From positions 1 to 64,000 of the forward strand of contig NZ_JAYGIG010000011.1 in assembly GCF_034932105.1 (NCBI RefSeq): DNA of 64,000 bases. The letters run 5' to 3'. Below the pieces are notes generated by a model that was not told the DNA's origin, did not search any database, and saw nothing but the letters and a program-made list of their open reading frames with translations. Shown piece after piece: positions 52,842-62,732 of the stretch. Position 1 is the first letter of the stretch. Each line of letters starts with the position of its first letter. This stretch comes from Leptothoe sp034932105 (GTDB taxonomy: Bacteria > Cyanobacteriota > Cyanobacteriia > Phormidesmidales > Phormidesmidaceae). Both the position numbers and the translations under genes were made by a program.

Positions 52842-53089
52842 GCCGGAGGTCGTCTGACCTGAAGCATAAAGTAGCCTTCGGCGTTTGACTCTAACTCTTC
52901 AATCAAAAAACCTTCCGAACGCAAGCTATCAGGCACTTGCTCCACAGGCTCACCCGCATCCAACCAAACTTCCAGAAGTTCTCCTACGGGCATGCGCTGT
53001 AATTTGAGCTTAGTCCGCACAAAATTCAGGGGGCAGGGAGTCCCACGCAAATCTAATGTTTCATCAGGTCTATTTAAGACATCGGTCAT
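52838..53089 (-). CDS. TusA-family sulfur carrier/transferase
   Basis: An 83-residue protein with the TusA core LDLRGTPCPLNFVRTK, in which the Cys of CPLN is the expected sulfur-accepting residue, and the typical end VRRPPA. TusA proteins relay persulfide sulfur to tRNA or other targets. The gene overlaps rsgA by four bases (ATGA) and follows dnaJ with 24 bases between, placing it in a chaperone-ribosome operon. Its precise acceptor is unknown. Confidence 0.85.
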   Translation of the reverse strand: MTDVLNRPDETLDLRGTPCPLNFVRTKLKLQRMPVGELLEVWLDAGEPVEQVPDSLRSEGFLIEELESNAEGYFMLQVRRPPA

Positions 53090-53113
53090 AGTCTGAAGCC
53101 CCTCGCATCGGTA

Positions 53114-54241
53114 TTAGCCTTTAAATAAGCCGCCTAAAAATCCCTCAAGCCCCTTTTTGGAAATGGAATCACCCCTCACCTCTGCCAGTTTTGCCAGGAG
53201 CTCACGTTCTTCCGCTTTAATGCGAGTAGGAATATCAACCATGATCGTCAGCAAATGATTGCCACGACTCACCGGATTACCCAATTTCGGCACACCCCGA
53301 TTCTCAAGGGTCAACACCGTACTGGGCTGGGTCCCCGAGGGTACGTGGACTTCCACAGGCCCATCTACCGTTTCCACCTGAAGGTCACAGCCCAAAATTG
53401 CCTGTAAGTAACTGATCTTCAAGTCCGACAAGACATTGATCCCGTCCCGCTTAAAGTTGCTATGCTCCTTAACAAACAAATAAACATAGAGATCTCCCGG
53501 GGGACCACTCCGCATGCCCGCGTCCCCTTCATTGGAAACCCTGAGCCGAGTACCATTATCCACCCCAGCTGGAACCGTTATTTTCAGCTTTTTAGTTTCC
53601 TGTTTTCGTCCGGCTCCACCACAAACTTCACACCGATCCTCAACAACCTCACCGGTGCCGTTACATGTTGGACAGGCTGAAACCTGAGTAAAACTCCCAA
53701 AGGGTGTTCGGGTTGCCCGCCGCACTTGCCCAGAGCCGCTACAGGTGGAACAGGTGCGCGGCCGAGTGCCCGGCTTTGCCCCCGATCCTTTACAGGTCAT
53801 ACAGTTTTCTAGATGGCTAATCTTGATTTCTTTTTCGCCACCAAAAATCGCCTCAGAAAAATCTAATTTCAAATCAAGCCGCAAATCATCCCCGCGCATG
53901 GGGCCGCGTCGCTTGGTCTGGGTCTGACCACCGGAAAACCCACTAAAAAAGCTCTCAAAGATATCGGCGAAGCCGCCCATATCCGCAAAATCTTGAAACC
54001 CTGCACCACCAGAAGCTGCGCCACCTACGCCAGCTTCCCCAAATCGATCATACCGAGCCCTGATTTCAGGCTCAGATAGCACCTCGTAAGCTCGGTTAAT
54101 TTCCTTAAATTTATCTTCCGCCCCAGCATCTTTATTGACATCAGGGTGATACTTACGTGCCAGTCGGCGATAAGCGCGCTTGACCTCATCCTGATCGGCT
54201 CCCCGGGAAACACCGAGTACCTCATAGTAATCACGAGCCAT
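53114..54241 (-). CDS. dnaJ: chaperone DnaJ
   Basis: Co-chaperone that stimulates DnaK. The 375 residues comprise the J domain with HPD (KYHPDVNKD), a Gly/Phe-rich linker, the zinc region of four CxxCxGxG motifs (CMTCKGSG, CSTCSGSG, CPTCNGTG, CEVCGGAG) and the substrate-binding C-terminal barrels. All motifs are present, so it is a type I DnaJ. It follows dnaK with 102 bases between and precedes tusA-rsgA. Confidence 0.95.
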   Translation of the reverse strand: MARDYYEVLGVSRGADQDEVKRAYRRLARKYHPDVNKDAGAEDKFKEINRAYEVLSEPEIRARYDRFGEAGVGGAASGGAGFQDFADMGGFADIFESFFSGFSGGQTQTKRRGPMRGDDLRLDLKLDFSEAIFGGEKEIKISHLENCMTCKGSGAKPGTRPRTCSTCSGSGQVRRATRTPFGSFTQVSACPTCNGTGEVVEDRCEVCGGAGRKQETKKLKITVPAGVDNGTRLRVSNEGDAGMRSGPPGDLYVYLFVKEHSNFKRDGINVLSDLKISYLQAILGCDLQVETVDGPVEVHVPSGTQPSTVLTLENRGVPKLGNPVSRGNHLLTIMVDIPTRIKAEERELLAKLAEVRGDSISKKGLEGFLGGLFKG

Positions 54242-54343
54242 AGAATGCTAGCTTAACAACGACAACTGGAAATCTATCCCACCATTTTACGTAAACACGG
54301 CACATTGCTGATTCGCAATTCCCGTACTCCCATCATTCGGTTA

Positions 54344-56350
54344 TTATTCTATCGCCTCATAATCAGCTGTAATTGTTGCGTCCAAGTCAAACTCGGGTTC
54401 ACCTGCTAACAGATCTATGGCATCAGGGGTGGCATCGGCGGCCACAGGTTCCTTTGCTCTGGATTTTCCATCGCTACCTGACTCTGATGACATATCTGGA
54501 GTGGTCTCACCCCCAGCAATGTCAAAATTATCCTCTGGATTGACCTGACGATACATCTCAGCGCCAATGGCAAAAATAATCTGCTGTAATCCATCCAGAG
54601 CTGTCTGAAGTTCCTCTGGTGTAATTTCCTTATTGCTTACAGCGGCTCTGAGGGTAACTTCTGCCTCTTGACCTTGAGCTTTGCGTTCGTCGCTGATCCA
54701 CTCAGCATTTTCCCGCATCGTTGTTTCGTAGCTGTAGAAGAGGGCGTCAGCCTTATTGATCATTTCAGCTACTACCTTCCGACGCTCATCGTCGTCAGCA
54801 TAGGCTTCTGCCTCTTCCCGCATCTTGTCAATTTCACTGGCTGTTAGGCCGCCAGTATTTGTGATGCGAATGCTTTGGGCTCTACCTGTGCCCTTATCCT
54901 TCGCCGCTACCTGCAGAATGCCGTCAGCATCAATTTCAAAGGACACCTCAATTTGCGGTATCCCTCTGGGAGCAGGTGGAATCCCCGTCAATTCGAATCG
55001 TCCCAGGCTTTTATTGTCTCGAGCCATAGCCCGCTCACCCTGTAAGGCATGTACCTCCACAGAGGTCTGCCCATCGGTAGCAGTGGAAAAAGTTTGTGAT
55101 TTACTGGTGGGAATGGTGGTGTTCCGCTCAATGACCTTGGTAAATACTTCGCCTAAGGTTTCGATGCCAAGGGATAAAGGGGTGACGTCCAGCAAGAGCA
55201 GATCCTTGACTTCACCGCCTAAGACCCCTGCTTGAATCGAGGCCCCCAAAGCCACGGCCTCATCCGGATTAACAGAGCGATCGGGAGTTTTGCCATTAAA
55301 GTAATCCGTAATCGCTTTTTGGACGGCTGGAATGCGGGTAGAGCCGCCCACTAATAGGATGCGATCAATGTCGTCTGGCGTTAGTTCGGCATCTTTGAGG
55401 GCCTGAGCTACCGGCTCTAACGTTGCGGCGACCAGGGGCTTGGCCAACTCTTCAAACTGGTTGCGGGATAGTTCAGCCTCCAAATGCTTGGGCCCGGTTT
55501 CATCCGCTGCAATAAAGGGCAAATTAATTGACGTATTCGCTCGACTAGATAATTCTATTTTAGACTTTTCAGCTGCTTCCCGGATACGCTGTAAAGCCAT
55601 GCGATCCGTGGACAGATCCATGCCCTCTTGCTCTCTGAACTGATCTAAGAGAGCTGTGACGATGCTGTTATCAAAATCATCGCCACCCAGATGGTTATTC
55701 CCAGAGGTGGCCTTTACTTCAAAGACGCCATCCCCCAGCTGTAGGATCGAAACATCAAACGTACCACCACCCAAGTCAAATACCAAAACCGTCTGATCTT
55801 GGTCTAACTTGTCCATGCCATAGGACAAGGCGGCAGCCGTCGGCTCATTGATAATCCTTAGGACTTCAAGACCCGCAATTTTGCCCGCATCCTTTGTTGC
55901 CTGGCGTTGGGCATCAGTAAAATAGGCTGGCACCGTAATCACAGCCTGGGTAACCTCTTCGCCAAGGTAGGCTTCAGCATCCTGCTTTAACTTCTGCAGG
56001 GTCATAGCAGAAACTTCTTGAGGCGTATAAGCTTTTCCCCGAATCAAAACATCCACGGTGTCATCTTTACCGCGAACACAGGTATAAGGAACCCGTGTTC
56101 GCTCACTGGATGTATCTTCCCAACGACGACCGATAAAGCGTTTAATACTGTAAACAGTATTTTCTGCATTGGTTACAGCCTGACGCTTAGCCAACTGCCC
56201 AACTAGGCGTTCCCCATTTTTGGCAAAACCAACAATGCTGGGCATTGTACGTCCGCCTTCTGTGTTGGTTATAACCTCAGGTTTACCACCTTCTAGAACT
56301 GCAACGCAGCTATTAGTAGTTCCTAAATCAATGCCAATAACTTTTCCCAT
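54344..56350 (-). CDS. dnaK: molecular chaperone DnaK
   Basis: Hsp70. The 668 residues start MGKVIGIDLGTTNSCVAVLEG, keep the phosphate motifs (DLGGGTFDVSILQLG, LLVGGSTRIPAVQ), the substrate-domain VTPLSLGIETLG and DTIC-like DNKSLGRFELTGIPPAPRG. A 70-residue acidic low-complexity tail follows the lid. Of the DnaK2 type by its N terminus (inference). It has its own 433-base upstream region, so may be transcribed separately from grpE. Confidence 0.96.
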   Translation of the reverse strand: MGKVIGIDLGTTNSCVAVLEGGKPEVITNTEGGRTMPSIVGFAKNGERLVGQLAKRQAVTNAENTVYSIKRFIGRRWEDTSSERTRVPYTCVRGKDDTVDVLIRGKAYTPQEVSAMTLQKLKQDAEAYLGEEVTQAVITVPAYFTDAQRQATKDAGKIAGLEVLRIINEPTAAALSYGMDKLDQDQTVLVFDLGGGTFDVSILQLGDGVFEVKATSGNNHLGGDDFDNSIVTALLDQFREQEGMDLSTDRMALQRIREAAEKSKIELSSRANTSINLPFIAADETGPKHLEAELSRNQFEELAKPLVAATLEPVAQALKDAELTPDDIDRILLVGGSTRIPAVQKAITDYFNGKTPDRSVNPDEAVALGASIQAGVLGGEVKDLLLLDVTPLSLGIETLGEVFTKVIERNTTIPTSKSQTFSTATDGQTSVEVHALQGERAMARDNKSLGRFELTGIPPAPRGIPQIEVSFEIDADGILQVAAKDKGTGRAQSIRITNTGGLTASEIDKMREEAEAYADDDERRKVVAEMINKADALFYSYETTMRENAEWISDERKAQGQEAEVTLRAAVSNKEITPEELQTALDGLQQIIFAIGAEMYRQVNPEDNFDIAGGETTPDMSSESGSDGKSRAKEPVAADATPDAIDLLAGEPEFDLDATITADYEAIE

Positions 56351-56783
56351 AAGGGCCTGCTCACTCTAGAGAACCGTTTATTTCTTTAAAAGATATAGAT
56401 ATCCACCTATCAATTAGATGGTTAATAGCTTGAAGGTAAACCGATGCGGTTATTAATCAACTTGAAGTCGATTAACAGCCTATGCAGATTTACCAGGTCG
56501 AAAGCATTTCTTAACCCCTAATCATAGGGACAGACTGATAAATAAGCTTAAGTAAAAATTGCCATACAGTTACACCCTGGACCTAACAACATACCTGCAA
56601 GAAATATTTGCAGTAAGTGTCCTAGCAGACGCTATGTCAGTAGCCCTCTCATATAAATACAATACCCAAAACGATAAATTCTAACAAAGCATCTCGATAT
56701 TCAAGAAAGCTTCATAACTGAGCTAACAGAAGACTAGCTCGATCAGCTGGGGCTCCAAGTTTGCTTTTTCATGATCCTTCAAA
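56351..56783. other. intergenic region between grpE and dnaK
   Basis: A 433-base AT-rich spacer inside the chaperone group; its length suggests a separate dnaK promoter. I do not see a CIRCE (TTAGCACTC-9-GAGTGCTAA) element or other known heat-shock site. No gene was recognised. Confidence 0.4.
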
Positions 56784-57485
56784 CTAGTCCTCAAGGGGTG
56801 TAGCGACTTTGACCATGGCATGACGCAGGACTCGCTCGCCTAAAACGTACCCTTTGACTAATTCCTCAATAACTGTGCCGTCAGCATGTTCATCGGTGGG
56901 TTGCCGCATTACTGCTTCATGGAGATTGGGATCAAACTCTTTACCTTCAGCCCGCATAGGGGCTACTCCGACCCGCTTTAATCCTTCAACTAACTGCTTG
57001 TAGACACTTTGATAGCTTTTGTGAACAGCCATTTCCCCCTCATTTTGAGGTTTGATTTGGGCGCGAGCACGCTCAAAGTTATCAACCGCCTCTAACAGAT
57101 TGCTAATCGTATTACACTTAATCTGAACTTCAAGATCTTCTTTCTCGCGACTGGTGCGCTTACGGAAATTCTCAAAATCAGCTGTGAGTCTTAGATATTG
57201 GCTGTTTCTATCTTCTAACTGACCTTTGAGTTGAGCGATCTGGGCTTCTAATTCAGCAACCGTTGCTGTGGCGGATTCAGCATTGTCCGTAGTGTCAGCA
57301 TCAGAGGGATCTATCGCCTCACCATCTTCAGGATTAGCTTCAGAAAACTCATTCTCAAAATTAATTTCGATGTCGGCGTCTTCAAGTTTAAGTTCTTCGA
57401 TATCGACATCTGTCTCATTCACCATGTTAGAGACTTCATCGTCTTCCATCGCACTACCTTCTGCCGGATTAACGTCCTCTACCAT
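56784..57485 (-). CDS. grpE: nucleotide exchange factor GrpE
   Basis: Releases ADP from DnaK. The 233 residues have a long acidic N-terminal region (about 1-75, Glu/Asp-rich), the coiled-coil (ATVAELEAQIAQLKGQLEDR) and the GrpE core (YLRLTADFENFRKRTSREKED, then KEFDPNLHEAVMRQPTDEHADG and GYVLGERVLRHAMVKV). The length fits cyanobacterial GrpE. It is divergent from pilB. Confidence 0.93.
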   Translation of the reverse strand: MVEDVNPAEGSAMEDDEVSNMVNETDVDIEELKLEDADIEINFENEFSEANPEDGEAIDPSDADTTDNAESATATVAELEAQIAQLKGQLEDRNSQYLRLTADFENFRKRTSREKEDLEVQIKCNTISNLLEAVDNFERARAQIKPQNEGEMAVHKSYQSVYKQLVEGLKRVGVAPMRAEGKEFDPNLHEAVMRQPTDEHADGTVIEELVKGYVLGERVLRHAMVKVATPLED

Positions 57486-57937
57486 CGTTTAACCTCATCA
57501 ATAACAGAACTCAGGGGTAACATTTGCCTTAGACGATGATATTTTAAGCGAGTTGCACCCAACCCAGGACATCTTGATCAACTGGAAAAATTCATGGGTT
57601 GAGCAAACATGAATGTATCACCAACCTGAGCTGCAGGATTCATTCATCTTAGCGGTATCACGATAGTGCATTTTGTAACGTAATGACTATATGAAAATAA
57701 GACCTATCTTCATACCGCATTGCTAACCTTAAGCATTTTCCTACGGCTTAAGGTTAGCAATGCGGCTAGCTGGATACCAATGTTCAAGCTATTATCGGGA
57801 GATAGAGCAGCAATTATTATGCGATATGCTGTGAAAATTAGAATAACCCTATTCATCGGATTAGGTATTTTCCCCTATAGCTGTCTATAGAAAAGCGTTT
57901 TGTGGGCAACCTTCTGTAAGGATTTTCTGCGGCGACT
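57486..57937. other. divergent intergenic region of grpE and pilB
   Basis: A 452-base region with the promoters of the chaperone and pilus units. It holds the 20-bp palindrome at 57715-57765. No CIRCE element was seen. Confidence 0.4.
57715..57765. other. perfect 20-bp hairpin upstream of pilB
   Basis: Arms 57715-57734 and 57746-57765 pair without mismatch around an 11-base loop (ATTTTCCTACG). It lies 172 bases before the pilB start and 229 bases from grpE. No T run follows. It may be an RNA leader structure, a protein-binding site or a small palindromic repeat. Confidence 0.75.
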
Positions 57938-59956
57938 ATGACCAATTCCTCATCATCTCGGAAAGCGCTTGTTCTACAAAGAAGCTTTTCTCCGTTTAGT
58001 AATCAGCTTATTCAGGCAGGGTATGTCGATACAGACCAAATGCAGCAAGCATTGGTTGAAAGTCGGAAATCAGGCCGTTCATTAACGGATGTTTTAGAGT
58101 CAGTAACAGGTCAGCAACTCAGTCCAGAACTCTTACGCCAGTATAAAAAGCAGCAGCTATTTGAGCTGAAAATCCTCTATGGGGTTGAGTCATTAGATCC
58201 TGAGATTGAAAGCGTTTCTGACACTAAAGTTGGCAATCTAATTGACGACCTCATTCCAGTAGATATTTGTCGTCGTCATCGACTGCTCCCGCTGTCTCAA
58301 ACGACTCAAGATGGTGTTTCTACTGTGCTAGTGGCCATGGTAGATCCAGAAAACTTGGAAGCCCAAGACGACCTCAACCGAATTCTGCGACCGAAAAGCC
58401 TGAAGCTGCGTCGCATGGTCATTACCGTTGAAGATTATCAACGGATGATTTCAGCCTATCTAGATGATCAGGTCGCCAAGGAAAAACAGCGAGATTTTGA
58501 GCAGGCTGTTGATGTTAATTCTAACTTAGATGAGCTGGATCTCGATGGTGCTGATCTCCAAGAATCCCTGGATGAAGAGGCTGACTTGGGAGAAGCGTTA
58601 CAAGATGCCGGGGCAGCTCCTGTCATTGCGTTAGTGAATAAGGTATTGGTTAAAGCTCTCCAGGAGGGGGCTTCCGATATTCACGTTGAACCCCAAGAGG
58701 AGTTTTTGCGGATTAGATTTCGGCGTGATGGTGTTTTACGTCAGGCATTTCAGGGTTTGCCTAAGAAAATTATTCCAGCGGTCACAGCACGTTTTAAGAT
58801 TATTTCTGAGCTAGATATTGCTGAAAGACGAGTTCCCCAGGACGGTCGAATTCGTAGAGTTTTTCAAGGGCGTAAGGTTGATTTCCGAGTTAGCACCATA
58901 CCCAGTCGCTATGGCGAAAAGGTAGTGCTACGAATTCTAGATAATACGACTACCCAGCTGGGTTTAGATAAACTGATTACCGACGATGAAACCCTCCAAA
59001 TCGTTCGGGATATGACCAGCGCCCCCTATGGTTTGATCCTGGTGACGGGACCGACTGGGTCGGGTAAGACCACCACACTATATTCAGTGCTATCGGAGCG
59101 TAACGATCCTGGAGTTAATATCAGTACGGCGGAAGACCCGATTGAGTACGCTTTGCCTGGTATCACCCAGGTGCAAGTGATTCGTGAAAAAGGAATGAAC
59201 TTTCCTTTGATTTTACGAGCATTCTTGCGGCAAGACCCCGATGTGATTCTTGTGGGTGAGACCCGTGACTCTGAAACGGCTAAAACGGCGATTGAGGCTG
59301 CTCTGACTGGCCACTTAGTGCTCACAACGTTGCACACTAATGATGCGGCTGGGGCGATCTCTCGTCTCAATGAAATGGAGGTCGAGGCGTTCCAAGTCTC
59401 TAGCTCGCTGGTTGGGGTTCTGGCCCAGCGTTTAGTACGTAAGGTTTGTGGTGATTGTCGCATACCCTATTCCCCTAGTAGTGAGGAATTAGCTCGCTTT
59501 GGACTAAGTTCTGCCAGGGGGGATATTACTTTTTACCGGGCGAATGTAGTTTCCCCCGAGCAAGTTGATGCGGCGCAAGCTGAAAGTGGGCTATGTCAAA
59601 CTTGTCAAGGCTCCGGCTACAAAGGGCGAGTTGGGGTGTATGAAGTGATGCGTATTACCGAAAACTTGCAGCGGATGATTTCGGATGGGGCTCCTGCAGA
59701 ACATATTAAAGAAGTTGCTGTTGAAGAAGGAATGCAAACTCTGTTGTCTTATAGCCTCAAGCTGGTGGAGCAAGGTTATACCACCCTAGAGGAGGTAGAG
59801 CGTGTAACCTTTACCGATACGGGGTTGGAAGCTGAACTCAAAGCAAGGCGTAAAACTGTCTTGAGCTGCACTACCTGTAATGCTGAACTGCACCACGACT
59901 GGCTGGATTGTCCCTACTGCCTAACGCCTCGTTTTCAAAGTAGCGAGGCTAAGTAG
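57938..59956 (+). CDS. pilB: type IV pilus extension ATPase PilB
   Basis: Powers pilus assembly from the inner face of the membrane. The 672 residues have the N-terminal GspE domain, Walker A TGPTGSGKTTTLYSVL, the Asp box, Walker B DPDVILVGETRD and the His box TLHTNDAAGAI. A tetracysteine zinc site (CGDCRIPY, then CQTCQGSGYKGRVG) follows. A further CTTCNAELHHDWLDCPYC forms a second zinc-ribbon-like motif at the very C terminus. First of pilB-pilT-pilC, with 162 bases before pilT. Confidence 0.95.
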   Translation: MTNSSSSRKALVLQRSFSPFSNQLIQAGYVDTDQMQQALVESRKSGRSLTDVLESVTGQQLSPELLRQYKKQQLFELKILYGVESLDPEIESVSDTKVGNLIDDLIPVDICRRHRLLPLSQTTQDGVSTVLVAMVDPENLEAQDDLNRILRPKSLKLRRMVITVEDYQRMISAYLDDQVAKEKQRDFEQAVDVNSNLDELDLDGADLQESLDEEADLGEALQDAGAAPVIALVNKVLVKALQEGASDIHVEPQEEFLRIRFRRDGVLRQAFQGLPKKIIPAVTARFKIISELDIAERRVPQDGRIRRVFQGRKVDFRVSTIPSRYGEKVVLRILDNTTTQLGLDKLITDDETLQIVRDMTSAPYGLILVTGPTGSGKTTTLYSVLSERNDPGVNISTAEDPIEYALPGITQVQVIREKGMNFPLILRAFLRQDPDVILVGETRDSETAKTAIEAALTGHLVLTTLHTNDAAGAISRLNEMEVEAFQVSSSLVGVLAQRLVRKVCGDCRIPYSPSSEELARFGLSSARGDITFYRANVVSPEQVDAAQAESGLCQTCQGSGYKGRVGVYEVMRITENLQRMISDGAPAEHIKEVAVEEGMQTLLSYSLKLVEQGYTTLEEVERVTFTDTGLEAELKARRKTVLSCTTCNAELHHDWLDCPYCLTPRFQSSEAK

Positions 59957-60118
59957 AGTGCTCAAACTAGCTAGATGTAATTCATGGTGTCAGAGTGGGT
60001 AAACTCATCTCCATTGATTATGTCTAGACCTCGGACCTAGGCCTACTGGCATTGCTCTGTGACTTTCTTAAGATTTTTGTTTATACCGTTCTTGTAACTA
60101 TCTACCTGAGGTGGCCCC

Positions 60119-61264
60119 ATGGAAATGATGATCGAAGACTTGATGGAAGAAGTGGTTGAACGGGGAGGCTCCGATCTCCACCTTTCAGCGGGCCTACCTC
60201 CTTATATTCGAGTTAGTGGTCATCTCACTCCAACTGAGCACCCTCCCATGACGCCTGAACAGTGTCAGCGGCTAATTTTTAGCATGTTGAACAATTCGCA
60301 GCGAAAAAGTTTGGAGCAAAATTGGGAGTTAGATTGTTCCTATGGCGTGAAGGGGCTAGCGCGCTTTCGCGTCAATGTGTATAAGGATAGGGGGACCTAC
60401 GCCGCCTGTCTGCGAGCCCTAAGCTCTAAAATCCCTACTGTTGAGCTGTTGGGTCTGCCTGAGATCGTTATTGAGCTTGCCCGCCAGCCCCGTGGACTGA
60501 TTCTAGTGACTGGGCCGACCGGTTCTGGTAAGTCAACCACATTGGCTTCCATGATCAATGACATTAATAACACTAGGGCTGAGCACATTCTGACGGTTGA
60601 GGATCCGATTGAATTTGTATACGAACCGATTAAAAGTCTGATCCATCAGCGTCAGATTGGGGAAGACACAAAAAGTTTTGCGAATGCTCTTAGGGCTGCT
60701 CTTCGGGAAGATCCTGATGTGATTTTGGTGGGGGAGATGCGAGACTTAGAAACCATATCCCTAGCGATTTCGGCTGCGGAAACGGGGCACTTAGTCTTTG
60801 GGACGTTGCATACCAGCTCTGCTGCCCAGACCGTGGACCGGATGATCGATGTTTTTCCTCCGGAACAGCAACAGCAAGTTAGGGTGCAGCTGTCTAACTC
60901 TTTGGTCGCGGTGCTGAGTCAAACCCTTGTGCCCAAGGCCAATCCTAAGCCTGGCGAATTTGGCCGGGTGATGGCTCAGGAGATTATGGTGATCACACCA
61001 GCTATTTCGAACTTGATTCGAGAAGGTAAGACGGCTCAGATTTATGGGGCTATTCAGACTGGCGGTAAGTTAGGGATGAAAACCTTGGAGATGGTTCTAG
61101 CCGACTTGTACAAATCTGGCACGATCAGTTTTGAGGAAGCGATCGGTAAGTCATCTCGAGCTGATGAACTGCAACGTTTGATTAATGCCGGTGGTGCTGG
61201 TGGTGGTGCTGATGGTACAGGTCAGGCACAGCGTGGACGCTCGACGACGGGGGTCCGGCGTTAA
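60119..61264 (+). CDS. pilT: type IV pilus retraction ATPase PilT
   Basis: Drives pilus retraction in twitching motility and natural transformation. The 381 residues show Walker A TGPTGSGKSTTLASM, the Asp box EDPIEFVYEP, Walker B DPDVILVGEMRD, the His box TLHTSSAAQTVDRMID and the PilT-specific ISNLIREGK near the C terminus. A flexible Gly/Ala tail (NAGGAGGGADGTGQ) ends it. It lies between pilB and pilC. Confidence 0.95.
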   Translation: MEMMIEDLMEEVVERGGSDLHLSAGLPPYIRVSGHLTPTEHPPMTPEQCQRLIFSMLNNSQRKSLEQNWELDCSYGVKGLARFRVNVYKDRGTYAACLRALSSKIPTVELLGLPEIVIELARQPRGLILVTGPTGSGKSTTLASMINDINNTRAEHILTVEDPIEFVYEPIKSLIHQRQIGEDTKSFANALRAALREDPDVILVGEMRDLETISLAISAAETGHLVFGTLHTSSAAQTVDRMIDVFPPEQQQQVRVQLSNSLVAVLSQTLVPKANPKPGEFGRVMAQEIMVITPAISNLIREGKTAQIYGAIQTGGKLGMKTLEMVLADLYKSGTISFEEAIGKSSRADELQRLINAGGAGGGADGTGQAQRGRSTTGVRR

Positions 61265-61387
61265 TTGAAAGCCAAGACCTGAAATTACTCTGGTCTAATT
61301 TTAATTGGGGGTTGCCTAAAAATGAGGTGGCACTGTATAAAGCCTTCAATGACTTTTAAGCATAAAACTTTGCAGAGGTAGAAACCC

Positions 61388-62611
61388 ATGCCTACTTACG
61401 TTGCCACAGGGCGAGATACCACGGGCCGCAGTCGACGGGAGAAAGTCGTTGCGGCCACCCCGGGTGAAGCTCGGACAATGCTGAAGGAACGGGGTGTTTT
61501 TATCCAAAGCATTAAACAGGAGCGGGGGCTGAACTTTAATTTTGAGGATATTAAAACCTCTTTAATTAATGTCTCAATTAAGGATAAAGCTGTTTTTTCA
61601 CGTCAGTTTGCTGCATTAGTGGGTGCTGGTGTTGGCCTGGTTAGGGGCATTGGCATCCTTGGCGAACAATGTCCGAATCCAAAGCTCAAGAAGGCTTTGC
61701 TTGAGATTAACTCTGATGTTCAGCAGGGTAATAATTTATCGGACTCCATGCGAAAACATCCAGGGAGTTTCGACTTGCTCTATGTGAGTATGGTGCAGGC
61801 TGGCGAAGTGGGTGGTGTGCTGGACGAAGTTCTGAATCGTTTAGCTAAACTTCTGGAAGACTTGAATAGGTTGCAGAACCAAATTAAGTCTGCCATGGCT
61901 TATCCGGTCACAGTGGGTGTCCTAGCCACCACTATCTTTGTCGGGATGACGGTTTTCTTGCTGCCTATTTTTGAAAATATTTTCACTGAGCTAGGGGCGG
62001 AATTACCAGCATTTACGCAATTCATGATTGGGATTAGCCGTTTTTTGCGCGATCCTGTCAAGGTTTTCTTGCTGATAGGGTTCTTTATTGTCGCGGGTAT
62101 TGCTTATCGCCAGTACTATAAAACCCGGGCTGGTCGTGAAACAATAGACCGGCTGTATCTCAAGTTGCCGCTGTTTGGTGATTTGGTTCAAAAAACAGCC
62201 ACTGCAAGGTTTTGCCGCACATTTGGTTCTTTGTCTCGCTCTGGGGTGCCAATTTTAACGGCGTTAGAAATTGTGCGAGATACCTCGGGTAATCAGGTGA
62301 TTGCCAATGCCATTGAAGAGGCCCGTTCTGAAATTCAAACGGGGGGTATGATCAGCCTGGCTCTAGAGAAGCATTCGGTGTTTCCAGTCATGGCGATTCA
62401 GATGATTAGCATTGGTGAGGAAACGGGGGAGCTGGATCAGATGTTAATGAAGGTTGCGGACTTCTATGAGGATGAAGTGGAGCAGGCTGTTAAGGCATTG
62501 ACCAGTATTATGGAACCGATCATGATTGTTTTCCTAGGGGGCATGGTGGGTTCGATCTTGATCGCTATGTATTTGCCCATCTTTGCCCTGCCCGATGCGG
62601 TGGGTGGCTAA
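61388..62611 (+). CDS. pilC: type IV pilus inner-membrane platform protein PilC
   Basis: Membrane platform that transmits motor force to pilin. The 407 residues contain the two GspF domains (FSRQFAALVGAGVGLVRGI and FCRTFGSLSRSGVPILTALE) and three membrane helices (VTVGVLATTIFVGMTVFLLP, VFLLIGFFIVAGIAY, and IMIVFLGGMVGSILIAMYLP at the end). It follows pilT with 123 bases between and ends at a strong terminator. Confidence 0.94.
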   Translation: MPTYVATGRDTTGRSRREKVVAATPGEARTMLKERGVFIQSIKQERGLNFNFEDIKTSLINVSIKDKAVFSRQFAALVGAGVGLVRGIGILGEQCPNPKLKKALLEINSDVQQGNNLSDSMRKHPGSFDLLYVSMVQAGEVGGVLDEVLNRLAKLLEDLNRLQNQIKSAMAYPVTVGVLATTIFVGMTVFLLPIFENIFTELGAELPAFTQFMIGISRFLRDPVKVFLLIGFFIVAGIAYRQYYKTRAGRETIDRLYLKLPLFGDLVQKTATARFCRTFGSLSRSGVPILTALEIVRDTSGNQVIANAIEEARSEIQTGGMISLALEKHSVFPVMAIQMISIGEETGELDQMLMKVADFYEDEVEQAVKALTSIMEPIMIVFLGGMVGSILIAMYLPIFALPDAVGG

Positions 62612-62649
62612 GTTCCAGGCTAACTGCTTTCAGAGCATAGTTTGAATTC

Positions 62650-62692
62650 CTAAAAAGCGACCAGCAATTAATCATTGCTGGTCGCTTTTTAG
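62650..62692. terminator. hairpin terminator between pilC and the convergent ABC gene
   Basis: A perfect 19-bp stem, 62650-62668 with 62674-62692, closes a five-base TAATC loop and carries A5/T5 runs in the arms, so it works in both directions. It is 38 bases after pilC and 40 bases from the stop of the convergent exporter. Confidence 0.9.
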
Positions 62693-62732
62693 TGGCTTAT
62701 GTCTGGATGCCGCAACCCTAGCATCCGCTTCC

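Noticed and set aside
54825..55235. 136-codon frame opposite dnaK
   Set aside because: Antisense shadow of a strongly conserved gene; composition follows the dnaK codons.
57486..57937. CIRCE heat-shock element upstream of grpE
   Set aside because: The TTAGCACTC half-site and its complement are not present.
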